A stretch of DNA of 64,000 bases from JBQTIU01 sp052387815. Its GTDB lineage: Bacteria > Pseudomonadota > Alphaproteobacteria > CACIAM-22H2. How positions within the stretch are numbered: the stretch's first letter is position 1; each line of letters begins with the position of its first letter. A program made the position numbers and the translations under genes. The stretch spans positions 1-64,000 of the forward strand of contig JBQTIU010000025.1 in NCBI GenBank assembly GCA_052387815.1, written 5' to 3'. The notes below the pieces were generated by a model, which was given only the letters and a program-made list of their open reading frames with translations, was not told the origin of the DNA and ran no database searches. Positions 1-8,771 of this stretch are shown piece by piece.

Positions 1-1228
1 GCACGGTGTCCTCCGCGCGCCCGACGAGTAGCGGATGATCGGCGTCGAGCACCACGAGGTCCGCCCGATGGCCCGCTTCGATGGCGCCGATCCGACGGCC
101 GCAGGCGCGCGCGCCGCCGGCCAGCGCCAGGCGATAGAGCCGGGCGCCGACGTTGGGCTCTCCTGACCTGGCCGCGACGTTGCGCTCGCGCCGCGCGAGA
201 CGCTGGCCGTATTCGAGCCAGCGCAGTTCCTCGACCGGGCTGGTGGCGACGTTCGAATCGGTGCCGATGCCGAACCGCCCGCCGGCGGCGAGAAAGGCGG
301 GCAGAGGGAAGATGCCATCGCCGAGGTTAGCCTCGGTCGAGGGACATAAGCCCACGACCGCGCCGCTGCGCGCCAGCGCCTCGGTTTCGCCGGCGCTCAT
401 CTGGGTCGCATGGACGAGGCACCAGCGCTTGCCCACCGGGGCGTTGGCAAGCAGCCACGCCACCGGCCGCCGGCCGCTCCAGGCCTGGCAGTCCTCGACC
501 TCGCGGACCTGCTCGGCGACGTGGATGTGGACCGGGGCCGCGGGGTCGAGCGCGTCGTGCGCTTGCAGCGCGGCGGCGAGCGCCGCGGGCGGGACCGCGC
601 GCAGGCTATGCGGGGCCATGCCGATGCGCACCTGCGGGTCGCGACGGTGGCGACGGTGGAGCGTTTCCAGGAGCGACACGTAGTCGTCGGTGCCGATGAG
701 GAACCGGCGCTGGCCGGCGGCCGGCGGCGCGCCGCCGAAATTGCCGGTCTGGTAGAGCACCGGCAAGAGGGTGAGCCCGATGCCGGCCTGGCCGGCGGCG
801 GCGGCGATGCGGCCGGCGAGCTCGGCCGGATCCGCGTAGGGCCGCCCGTCGGGATCGTTGTGAAGGTAGTGGAACTCGGCGACCGCGGTGTAGCCGTGCT
901 TGAGGAACTCGACATAGAGCTGGGTGGCGATCGCCTCGATGTCGACTGGCGAGAGCGCGGCGAGGAAGCGGTACATGACCTCGCGCCAGCTCCAGAAATC
1001 GTCGCCCTCCGGCCCCGCCCGCTCGGCCAAGCCCGCCATCGCCCGCTGGAAGGCGTGGCAGTGAAGGTTGGGCATGCCCGGCACGGCGACGCCCGCCAGC
1101 GGCTCGGCGCCGTCGGGGCGCGAATTCTCGGCGATCGCGGCGATCGTGCCGGCCGCATCGACCTCGATGCGGACTCGGGCCGCCCAGCCCGAGGCGATGA
1201 GCGCGCTCTCGGCATAAAGACTTGGCAT
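1..1228 (-). CDS. hutF: Formimidoylglutamate deiminase, 3'-truncated by window edge
   Basis: Cytosolic amidohydrolase that deiminates N-formimidoyl-L-glutamate to N-formyl-L-glutamate in the five-step histidine pathway; its product is the substrate of HutG, encoded at 30578. About 409 codons are visible of a family length near 450, so the C-terminus lies outside the window. The metal-binding HxH is seen as NLHCHAF around residues 54-60. The later HATQM and GTDSNVATSP motifs, which contribute metal and substrate contacts in this family, are intact. The start is the ATG giving MPSLYAES; another ATG 13 bases inside is out of frame. It stands apart from the other hut genes of the window, which lie more than 20 kb away. 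Confidence 0.93.
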   Translation of the reverse strand, partial: MPSLYAESALIASGWAARVRIEVDAAGTIAAIAENSRPDGAEPLAGVAVPGMPNLHCHAFQRAMAGLAERAGPEGDDFWSWREVMYRFLAALSPVDIEAIATQLYVEFLKHGYTAVAEFHYLHNDPDGRPYADPAELAGRIAAAAGQAGIGLTLLPVLYQTGNFGGAPPAAGQRRFLIGTDDYVSLLETLHRRHRRDPQVRIGMAPHSLRAVPPAALAAALQAHDALDPAAPVHIHVAEQVREVEDCQAWSGRRPVAWLLANAPVGKRWCLVHATQMSAGETEALARSGAVVGLCPSTEANLGDGIFPLPAFLAAGGRFGIGTDSNVATSPVEELRWLEYGQRLARRERNVAARSGEPNVGARLYRLALAGGARACGRRIGAIEAGHRADLVVLDADHPLLVGRAEDTV

Positions 1229-1335
1229 CGAGGAACCCGGGAGTGGCGTGGGTGTCCGGCGCTACGAACTTATGTCCGCTCCGAGGAACGCCCGCAAGCC
1301 CGGCCGCCGGACGCGCGGGCCGACGAGGGAGGCGC

Positions 1336-1950
1336 CTAGGCCCGCGCCAGTCGCGCGGCGGAATACTTCACGCAAATCTCCCCGGTTTCCCGGTCGCTCA
1401 GCGGCTCGCCCAGCAAGCCGCAGGCGTGCGGCCCCTTGGGATGCCCGCGCCAGGCGTCGAATCGGAGGTGCGAACAGCTCGCACAGACGCCGAACCGCGG
1501 GCGGCCGCGCCTGGCACGCAGGCGGGCGAGGACGACGTCGAGGCTGGCCGCCAGGTCCGATCGCTGGGCCGCGCTCAAGGCGGCGGCGGCGCGAGCCAGA
1601 TCGCGGAACGGATCGCGCTTCAACAAGGCGCGGCCCCGCACCGTGCTGCGCACGCGGAAACTGCGCCCATCCCCGGCCACCCGCTCGCGGGCCACACAGG
1701 TCTTCGCGAACAGCGCCTTCACCGTCTGCGAGGCGGTGCCCCGCGTCGTGCCCTGGAATTCGGCGAAGGCGCTGACCGTTCGCGAGAAGCGATTGGCGCA
1801 TCCGAAATACCGCAGCGCGGCCCACTGCGCCGGGTTCAGCCCGCCGGCGAACCCCTCGCCGTAGGCGGCGCGGCTGACCCGTTCGAGAAGGTCGGCCGCC
1901 GCATGCCCGGATACGGACGTTCTATTCTTCATTCGTATTCTTTCGTCCAT
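1336..1950 (-). CDS. MarR-type winged-helix regulator with four-cysteine C-terminal tail
   Basis: A 204-residue protein. Residues about 15-145 read as a MarR-like winged helix (a NPAQWAALRYF segment, then a QGTTRGTASQTVKALF recognition-helix region). The unusual part is the tail: Cys156, Cys159, Cys177 and Cys193 form C-x2-C-x17-C-x15-C, followed by a few residues. Such an arrangement could hold zinc or an iron-sulfur cluster; which one is inference. It is transcribed divergently from two Nfu-like genes, with 109 bases between them, so it probably controls that cluster. The start may be the ATG at 1950 or the internal ATG at 1932; neither has a strong ribosome binding site. A 19-base tandem repeat covers its start. 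Confidence 0.75.
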   Translation of the reverse strand: MDERIRMKNRTSVSGHAAADLLERVSRAAYGEGFAGGLNPAQWAALRYFGCANRFSRTVSAFAEFQGTTRGTASQTVKALFAKTCVARERVAGDGRSFRVRSTVRGRALLKRDPFRDLARAAAALSAAQRSDLAASLDVVLARLRARRGRPRFGVCASCSHLRFDAWRGHPKGPHACGLLGEPLSDRETGEICVKYSAARLARA

Positions 1951-1985
1951 CTTCGTCCGCGACCGGCATCTTCGTCCGCGACCGG
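1948..1985. repeat. 19-base perfect tandem repeat in the divergent MarR/Nfu intergenic region
   Basis: CATCTTCGTCCGCGACCGG occurs twice, at 1948-1966 and 1967-1985, with no spacer. It spans the start codon of the MarR-type gene and its upstream region. It may be an operator duplication or a replication slippage product; the sequence alone does not decide. Confidence 0.8.
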
Positions 1986-2059
1986 ATAGTAGCGAGTCGA
2001 TATTAGACTTGCAAGGATGCAGCTTTCATGACATCGTTCGGAGTCGAAAGTAGGGCGAG

Positions 2060-2932
2060 ATGTTCATTCAAACCGAGACCACGGCAGATCCGGCGACGCT
2101 CAGGTTCGTGCCGGGACGGCCGGTGTTGCCGTTGGGAAGCGCCGATTTCCCGGATGCGGTTGCGGCCGCGCGTTCGCCCTTGGCCCAACACCTGTTCGAA
2201 GTCGACGGCGTCGTCGGCGTCGTCCTCGACACCGATTCGATCGCCGTCCGCAAGCGCGCCGAGGCGGACTGGCGGCTCATCAAGCCGGCCATCTTCGGCG
2301 TCATCATGGAGCATTTCACCTCCGGCAAGCCGATTCTGCGCCAAGCGCCCGGCGCGGCGACGGCCGAGTCCGGGGTGCGCGCCAAGATCGAGGAATTGCT
2401 TCTCGCCCGCATCGCCCCGACGATGGCGGGGGAAGGGGGCGAAGTCGTCTTGCGCGGCTACGCCGAGGGGATCGTCCGCCTGGAACTGCGGGGCGCGCGG
2501 TTCCTGACCCCGGTCTTCGCCTTGAAGGTGCGTATCGAAAACACGTTCAAGAAGTTCATCCCGGAGATCGAGGACGTCCGCTTCGTCGAGCCCGCCCGCC
2601 CGCGCGCCGAGGGCGCCGACAAGCCCGGGCTCGCCACGCCGGCGGGGGAAGCGATCCAGCTTCTGCTCGACAACGTCATCAACCCGGGCGTGGCGGCCCA
2701 TGGCGGGCACATATCCCTGGTCGATATCGAGGACGACACCGCCTATATCCGCCTCGAGGGCGGGTGCCAGGGATGCGGGATGGCGGACGTGACCCTGAAG
2801 CAGGGGGTCGAGACGCAGATCAAAGAGGTGGCGCCGAACATCGCCACCGTGCTGGACGTGAGCGATCACGCGGAAGGGACGAACCCCTACTATCAGCCAG
2901 GGAAGGGCGGCGCCAGCCCGTTCGGGGAATAG
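2060..2932 (+). CDS. Nfu-like iron-sulfur protein, three-domain form (first tandem copy)
   Basis: A 290-residue protein. Residues 1-90 match the Nfu N-terminal domain (MFIQTETTADP start, LFEVDGVVGV). Residues about 107-176 look like a NifU C-terminal-type fold that has lost its CxxC: GARFLT stands where the cysteines should be. Residues about 192-268 are an intact NifU-type domain with Cys236 and Cys239 in GGCQGCGMADVTL. Proteins of this family carry or hand over [4Fe-4S] clusters through the CxxC, usually as dimers. The start follows GTAGGGCGAG. It is the first gene of a run with a second copy, a radical SAM protein and an ATP-grasp protein, which suggests a dedicated cluster donor rather than general housekeeping. 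NifU-type identity is clear; its partner is inferred. Confidence 0.88.
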   Translation: MFIQTETTADPATLRFVPGRPVLPLGSADFPDAVAAARSPLAQHLFEVDGVVGVVLDTDSIAVRKRAEADWRLIKPAIFGVIMEHFTSGKPILRQAPGAATAESGVRAKIEELLLARIAPTMAGEGGEVVLRGYAEGIVRLELRGARFLTPVFALKVRIENTFKKFIPEIEDVRFVEPARPRAEGADKPGLATPAGEAIQLLLDNVINPGVAAHGGHISLVDIEDDTAYIRLEGGCQGCGMADVTLKQGVETQIKEVAPNIATVLDVSDHAEGTNPYYQPGKGGASPFGE

Positions 2933-3013
2933 CCGCTATTTCCCGGCCCGTCGACGGATGGCGCTGATCCATCCGGTCATGACGGGCCGCCACTTTCGTG
3001 AGGAGCGACGGCG

Positions 3014-3847
3014 ATGTTCATTCAAACCGAGACCACGGCCGATCTGGCGAGCGTCAAGTTTCTGCCGGGTCGGCCGGTGTTGCCGTCGGGGACCGCGGAT
3101 TTCGCCGACCCCGAGGCGGCCGCGCGTTCGCCCTTGGCCCAACGGCTGTTTGAAATCGACGGCGTCGTCGGGGTCTTCCTCGACCCCCAGTCGATCACCG
3201 TCCGCAAGCGCGGCGACAGCGACTGGCACGTCCTGAAGCCGGCCATTCTCGGCGCCATCATGCAGCATTTCGTGGCTGGCCGGCCGGTGGTCGTCGAGCC
3301 CGTCCCCGAGGAGACGGATGAGGTTGCGGCCGAGATCAAGGAACTGATCGACACCCGCATCCGCCCGGCGGCCGCCCAGGACGGCGGCGCCGTCATCTTC
3401 CGCGGCTTCAAGAACGGCATCGTGCTCGTCGAAATGCAAGGCTCCGGCTTCGCCTTGATGGCCGGGATCGAACGGATGCTGCGCCATTACGTGCCCGAGG
3501 TGCGCGGGGTCCAGGACTATCGCGATGCCATGCCCAAGCCCGGCCTCGATACCCCGGAGGCCGTGGCGGTGCGAGAGATCCTGGAGCAACGGATCAATCC
3601 CGGCGTGGCGGCCCATGGCGGGCACATCGCCTTGGTCGACGTCAAGGACGACACCGTCTATATCCGCCTCGAGGGCGGCTGCCAGGGATGCGGGATGGCC
3701 GACGTGACCTTGAAGCAGGGGATCGAGCGCGAGATCCTGCGGGCGGTTCCGAAGATCGTCGCCGTGATGGACGTGAGCGACCACGCCGGCGGGAAGAATC
3801 CGTATTACCAGCCGGGCAAGGGCGGGGTGAGCCCGCTCCAGCAATAG
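3014..3847 (+). CDS. Nfu-like iron-sulfur protein, three-domain form (second tandem copy)
   Basis: A 277-residue paralogue of the gene just upstream, with the same order: Nfu N-terminal domain (1-90), a middle NifU-like domain without cysteines (GSGFALM at 143-149 replaces the CxxC region), and a C-terminal NifU domain with Cys223 and Cys226 in GGCQGCGMADVTL. The two genes are almost identical in DNA over their first 30 bases and around the CQGC region but diverge in the middle domain, which suggests duplication followed by selection or gene conversion on the ends. A GAGGAGCG ribosome binding site precedes the ATG. The radical SAM gene follows 42 bases downstream. Confidence 0.88.
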   Translation: MFIQTETTADLASVKFLPGRPVLPSGTADFADPEAAARSPLAQRLFEIDGVVGVFLDPQSITVRKRGDSDWHVLKPAILGAIMQHFVAGRPVVVEPVPEETDEVAAEIKELIDTRIRPAAAQDGGAVIFRGFKNGIVLVEMQGSGFALMAGIERMLRHYVPEVRGVQDYRDAMPKPGLDTPEAVAVREILEQRINPGVAAHGGHIALVDVKDDTVYIRLEGGCQGCGMADVTLKQGIEREILRAVPKIVAVMDVSDHAGGKNPYYQPGKGGVSPLQQ

Positions 3848-3889
3848 CGCCCTTCGACGGCTGGCGGCCGGGCGCGGGGGGTCGCGGGG

Positions 3890-5284
3890 ATGAAGGTCGT
3901 CCTCATCTCGACCTACGAGCTGGGCCACCAGCCGTTCGGGCTCGCCTCGCCGGCGGCGTGGCTCGGCGCCGCGGGGGCATCCCTCACCTGCATCGATCTC
4001 GCCGTCGAGGACCTCGATGAGCAGGCGGTGAAGGAGGCGGGCCTGATCGGCGTGTACCTGCCGATGCATACGGCCACCAGGCTCGCCAGCGCCCTCATGC
4101 CGCGGCTCTTGGCCCTCAACCCCGCGGCGCACGTTTGTTTCTACGGCCTTTACGCGCCGCTCAACGCCGACTTCCTGCGCGGCCTCGGGGGGCGGACGTT
4201 CCTCGGCGGAGAGTTCGAAAACGCGCTCGTGCGCCTTTACGAACGGCTGTCCGCAAACGGCGCCCCGCCGCTCGCGGACGAACCGGTGATTTCCTTCGCC
4301 AAACAGCGCTTCCGCGTCCCCGAGCGCGGCAACCTTCCGGCGCTGTCCCGCTACGCCCATCTCGAAGTGGGCGCGGGCGAGCGCCGGACGGTCGGCTATA
4401 CGGAAGCAAGCCGCGGCTGCAAGCACCACTGCCGGCACTGCCCGGTGGTGCCGGTCTACGGCGGGCGGTTTTTTGTCGTCCAAGCCGATGTGGTGATCGA
4501 AGATATCCGTCGCCAGGTGGCCGCGGGGGCGCGCCACATCACGTTCGGCGATCCGGATTTCTTCAATGGCATCGGCCACGCGCTCAGGCTCGTGCGGGCG
4601 CTCGCCGCGGAATTCCCGCGACTGACCTACGACGCGACCATCAAGATCGAGCACTTGCTGAAACATTCCCGCCATCTCGCGACGCTCGCCGAGACCGGCT
4701 GCCTGTTCGTCGTCACGGCGGTGGAGTCGATCGAGGATCGCGTCCTCGAGCTGCTCGACAAGGGACATACGCGGGCCGATTTCATGCGGGCGGTCGGGCT
4801 GGCGAGGGCCGCGAATTTGACCTTGTCGCCGACCTTCATTCCATTCACGCCGTGGACCTCGCTCGAGGGCTACCTCGACTTGGTTGTCGTGCTGGCGGAG
4901 CTCGATCTCGTCGCCCATGTGGCGCCGATCCAGCTCGCCATGCGGCTGCTGCTGCCCAGCGGCTCGCTTCTGCTGGCGCTGCCGGAGCTCAAGGCCTTGC
5001 TCGGGGAGTTCGACGCCGGCGGCTTGAGCCAGATCTGGCACCATGCCGACCCGCGCGTCGATGATTTGCAGGCCCGCGTGCGGCGGATCGTCGAGGCGGG
5101 CGAAACCGCCGGCTTGAACCGCCGGGCGATCTTCGAGCGCATCCTGGGCGCGGCGCGCGCGGCGTGCGGGCTGCCGCACCGGGACCTGCCCGCGCCCGCC
5201 CTCGGCGAGCCGCACGTGCCGCGCTTGAGCGAGCCCTGGTTTTGCTGCGCCGAGCCGACCGGCGACCAACTGGCGCGCGTTTGA
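3890..5284 (+). CDS. B12-domain-like radical SAM protein with CCAEP tail
   Basis: A 464-residue protein. The N-terminal 150 residues look like the Rossmann-type domain often found before radical SAM domains (VVLISTYELGHQP, IGVYLPMHTA); a cobalamin-binding DxHxxG motif is not evident. The radical SAM CxxxCxxC lies at Cys177, Cys181 and Cys184 (SRGCKHHCRHCP). The extreme C-terminus carries Cys452-Cys453-Ala-Glu-Pro, 8 residues from the end. I recall a named family of CUAEP/CCAEP-tail radical SAM proteins in which some members have selenocysteine at the second position; here both codons are TGC. The reaction is unknown. The gene sits between two Nfu-like genes, which could supply its clusters, and an ATP-grasp ligase 3 to 15 bases downstream. 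Confidence 0.85.
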   Translation: MKVVLISTYELGHQPFGLASPAAWLGAAGASLTCIDLAVEDLDEQAVKEAGLIGVYLPMHTATRLASALMPRLLALNPAAHVCFYGLYAPLNADFLRGLGGRTFLGGEFENALVRLYERLSANGAPPLADEPVISFAKQRFRVPERGNLPALSRYAHLEVGAGERRTVGYTEASRGCKHHCRHCPVVPVYGGRFFVVQADVVIEDIRRQVAAGARHITFGDPDFFNGIGHALRLVRALAAEFPRLTYDATIKIEHLLKHSRHLATLAETGCLFVVTAVESIEDRVLELLDKGHTRADFMRAVGLARAANLTLSPTFIPFTPWTSLEGYLDLVVVLAELDLVAHVAPIQLAMRLLLPSGSLLLALPELKALLGEFDAGGLSQIWHHADPRVDDLQARVRRIVEAGETAGLNRRAIFERILGAARAACGLPHRDLPAPALGEPHVPRLSEPWFCCAEPTGDQLARV

Positions 5285-5299
5285 GCGGTGTGGCGGGCC

Positions 5300-6568
5300 A
5301 TGGCGCGCCTGCTGCTCTTGATCCCCACCACATCGTATCGGGTGAGCGATTTTCTCGACGCCGCCTACCGGCTCGGGGTCGACGTCGCCGTCGGCTCCGA
5401 CCGCCGCCAAGTGCTGGAGAAATACTCGGCCGGGCGCACCGTGACCCTCGATTTCAAGAACCTCGACAAGGGCGTCAAGCAGATCGCCGCCTATGCGCGC
5501 AAGTATGGGCTGGCCGCCATCGTCCCGGTCGACGACGACACCACCGTGTTGGCCGCGCACGCATGCGCAGGCCTGGGATTGCCCCACAATGCGCCGGCAG
5601 CGGTCGAGGCGGCCCGCAACAAGTATCTATTCCGCACCCGGCTGGCCGCGGGCGGCCTGCCGTCGCCTCGGTTCCGCTTGCTGTCGATCCACGACGATAC
5701 CGCCCGGGAAGCGGGCGAGACGGTCTACCCCTGCGTCTTGAAGCCGCTCGCCCTGTCGGCCAGCCGCGGCGTGATCCGGGCCGACGATCCGGCGGCGTTC
5801 AAGGCCGCATTTCATCGCATCGCCCGCATCCTGGGCGCGTCGGATGCCGCGAGCTTCGGGATGGCGGCCGACCATATCCTCGTCGAAAGCTATATCCCGG
5901 GCGTGGAAGTGGCGCTCGAAGGGCTCTTGGAGGAGGGCCGCCTCAACGTCCTCGCCCTGTTCGACAAGCCCGATCCGCTCGCCGGGCCGTTCTTCGAGGA
6001 AACCATCTACGTGACCCCGTCGCGTCTGCCCGACGACATGCAGCAGGCGATCGCCACCGCCACCGCCCAGGCGGTCGCCGCCCTCGGGCTTCGCGAAGGA
6101 CCGATCCATGCCGAGCTGCGCGTCAATGACCGCGGCCCGTGGGTCGTCGAGCTGGCCGCGCGCTCGATCGGCGGGCTGTGCTCGCGCACCCTCAGCTTCG
6201 GCGCCGGCATCCGGCTCGAGGAACTGATCTTGAGGCGCGCGCTCGGACTCCCCATCGCCTCGCTCGAGCGCGAACGGCGGCCGGCCGGGGTGATGATGAT
6301 CCCGATCCCCAGGGCCGGCATCCTCCGCGAGGTGGGCGGGCTCGTGGCGGCGAGGTCGGTGCCCGGGATCGAGGACGTGACGATCAAGATCCCGGTCGGG
6401 CAAAGGCTGGTTCCGCTCCCCGAGGGATACAAATACCTCGGGTTCATCTTCGCCAAGGCCGATACGACTGCCGCCGTCGAGGCGGCCCTGCGCGAAGCCC
6501 ATCGCCGGCTCGCCTTCGCCATCGAGCCGGCGGCCGAGCAGCTCACGGCCAGGCGAGCGCGGCCTTAG
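5300..6568 (+). CDS. ATP-grasp ligase-like protein, partner of the radical SAM gene
   Basis: A protein of about 422 residues with the layout of a carboxylate-amine ligase of the ATP-grasp superfamily: an N-terminal Rossmann-like preATP-grasp region, then an ATP-grasp core (YPCVLKPLALSASRGV for the lysine and glycine-rich loop, ILVESYIPGVEVALEG, then HAELRVNDRGPWVVELAARSIGG with the metal-binding acidic residues). Such enzymes activate a carboxylate as acyl phosphate and couple it to an amine or thiol; the substrate is unknown. I chose the ATG at 5300; a GTG at 5288 is in frame. The gene follows the radical SAM stop almost directly, so the two are almost surely co-transcribed. Confidence 0.82.
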   Translation: MARLLLLIPTTSYRVSDFLDAAYRLGVDVAVGSDRRQVLEKYSAGRTVTLDFKNLDKGVKQIAAYARKYGLAAIVPVDDDTTVLAAHACAGLGLPHNAPAAVEAARNKYLFRTRLAAGGLPSPRFRLLSIHDDTAREAGETVYPCVLKPLALSASRGVIRADDPAAFKAAFHRIARILGASDAASFGMAADHILVESYIPGVEVALEGLLEEGRLNVLALFDKPDPLAGPFFEETIYVTPSRLPDDMQQAIATATAQAVAALGLREGPIHAELRVNDRGPWVVELAARSIGGLCSRTLSFGAGIRLEELILRRALGLPIASLERERRPAGVMMIPIPRAGILREVGGLVAARSVPGIEDVTIKIPVGQRLVPLPEGYKYLGFIFAKADTTAAVEAALREAHRRLAFAIEPAAEQLTARRARP

Positions 6569-6740
6569 AAGGGGGCGGAGTCAGTAGCCGCGCCTGGGGC
6601 GTTCCCCGGGCGGTGTTTTCTCACCTAACTTATTGGTATACCTAGAATATCTTAGATTGCCCGGCGGCGATCCCGGGTTCGACAACCGGCCCGCCCGCAG
6701 CGCTTGACAAATCTCCATAAACATCCCATTTTTCAATTTA

Positions 6741-6753
6741 GACTAAATCAGTT
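6741..6753 (+). promoter_or_regulatory. Probable IscR/Rrf2 operator ahead of the suf regulator gene
   Basis: GACTAAATCAGTT matches the core of the published IscR type 1 site (GACTRwwwYAGTC) at 12 of 13 positions. It lies 21 bases before the ATG of the Rrf2-family gene and downstream of a TTGACA hexamer at 6704-6709; no good -10 hexamer stands at the usual distance. The surrounding 150 bases are clearly richer in A+T than the rest. The site fits autoregulation of the suf operon by the adjacent [2Fe-2S] regulator. Confidence 0.6.
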
Positions 6754-6774
6754 GTGATTGCAGGGGTGACAACC

Positions 6775-7227
6775 ATGATTCGATTGAGCCGGCTCGCCGA
6801 TTACGGCGTGCAACTGATGACCCACATGGCCGTCGATCGAGAGCGGCTCAACAGCACCCAGTGGCTGACCGCGGCGACCGGGCTGGCGACCCCGACGGTG
6901 AGCAAGATCCTGACCGCGCTGACCCGCGACGGCCTCTTGGTTTCGCACCGCGGCGCCCGCGGCGGCTACAAGCTGGCGCGCGACCCGGCCCACATCTCGG
7001 TGGGCGAGATCATCGCCGCGCTCGACGGGCCGATCGCGCTTACCGTGTGCGTCGAGCACGGGCCCGGGGTGTGCGGGGTCGAATCGTTCTGCCTGTCCCG
7101 CCATAGCTGGCACAAACTCAATGCCGCCGTGCGTCGCGCGCTCGACGAGGTGTCGTTGGCGGAGATCGCGGCCCCGGCGTTCCTTTCGCCGCCATCGCAT
7201 CGCCGCGCCGACCAGCCGCAAGCGTAG
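6775..7227 (+). CDS. iscR: Rrf2/IscR-family iron-sulfur regulator of the suf operon
   Basis: A 150-residue Rrf2 protein. The N-terminal winged helix is intact (IRLSRLADYGVQLM; TPTVSKILTALTRDGLL). Cys92, Cys100 and Cys106 occupy the place of the three cluster-binding cysteines of IscR-type sensors. It would bind DNA according to cluster state and set the level of the sufBCDSUTA genes that start 52 bases downstream. The start was placed at the ATG preceded by CAGGGGTG; an upstream in-frame GTG adds seven residues without support. A near-consensus IscR operator lies just upstream, suggesting feedback control. Confidence 0.9.
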   Translation: MIRLSRLADYGVQLMTHMAVDRERLNSTQWLTAATGLATPTVSKILTALTRDGLLVSHRGARGGYKLARDPAHISVGEIIAALDGPIALTVCVEHGPGVCGVESFCLSRHSWHKLNAAVRRALDEVSLAEIAAPAFLSPPSHRRADQPQA

Positions 7228-7278
7228 AGCCGGTCGATCGGCCGAACATCTCTACGCCGCTACATGGAGAACTGAGAC

Positions 7279-8730
<1,452 letters not shown>

Positions 8731-8771
8731 GCGTCATGCACAATGGAACCGGACACGACGAGGCCGGCACG

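Noticed and set aside
5236..5250. Possible selenocysteine codon in the radical SAM tail
   Set aside because: Both codons of the Cys-Cys pair are TGC; no in-frame TGA occurs there.
2936..5587. Open frame of 883 codons on the minus strand
   Set aside because: It lies opposite the Nfu-like, radical SAM and ATP-grasp genes, which have clear family motifs; long antisense frames are common at this GC content and the translation has no recognisable domain.
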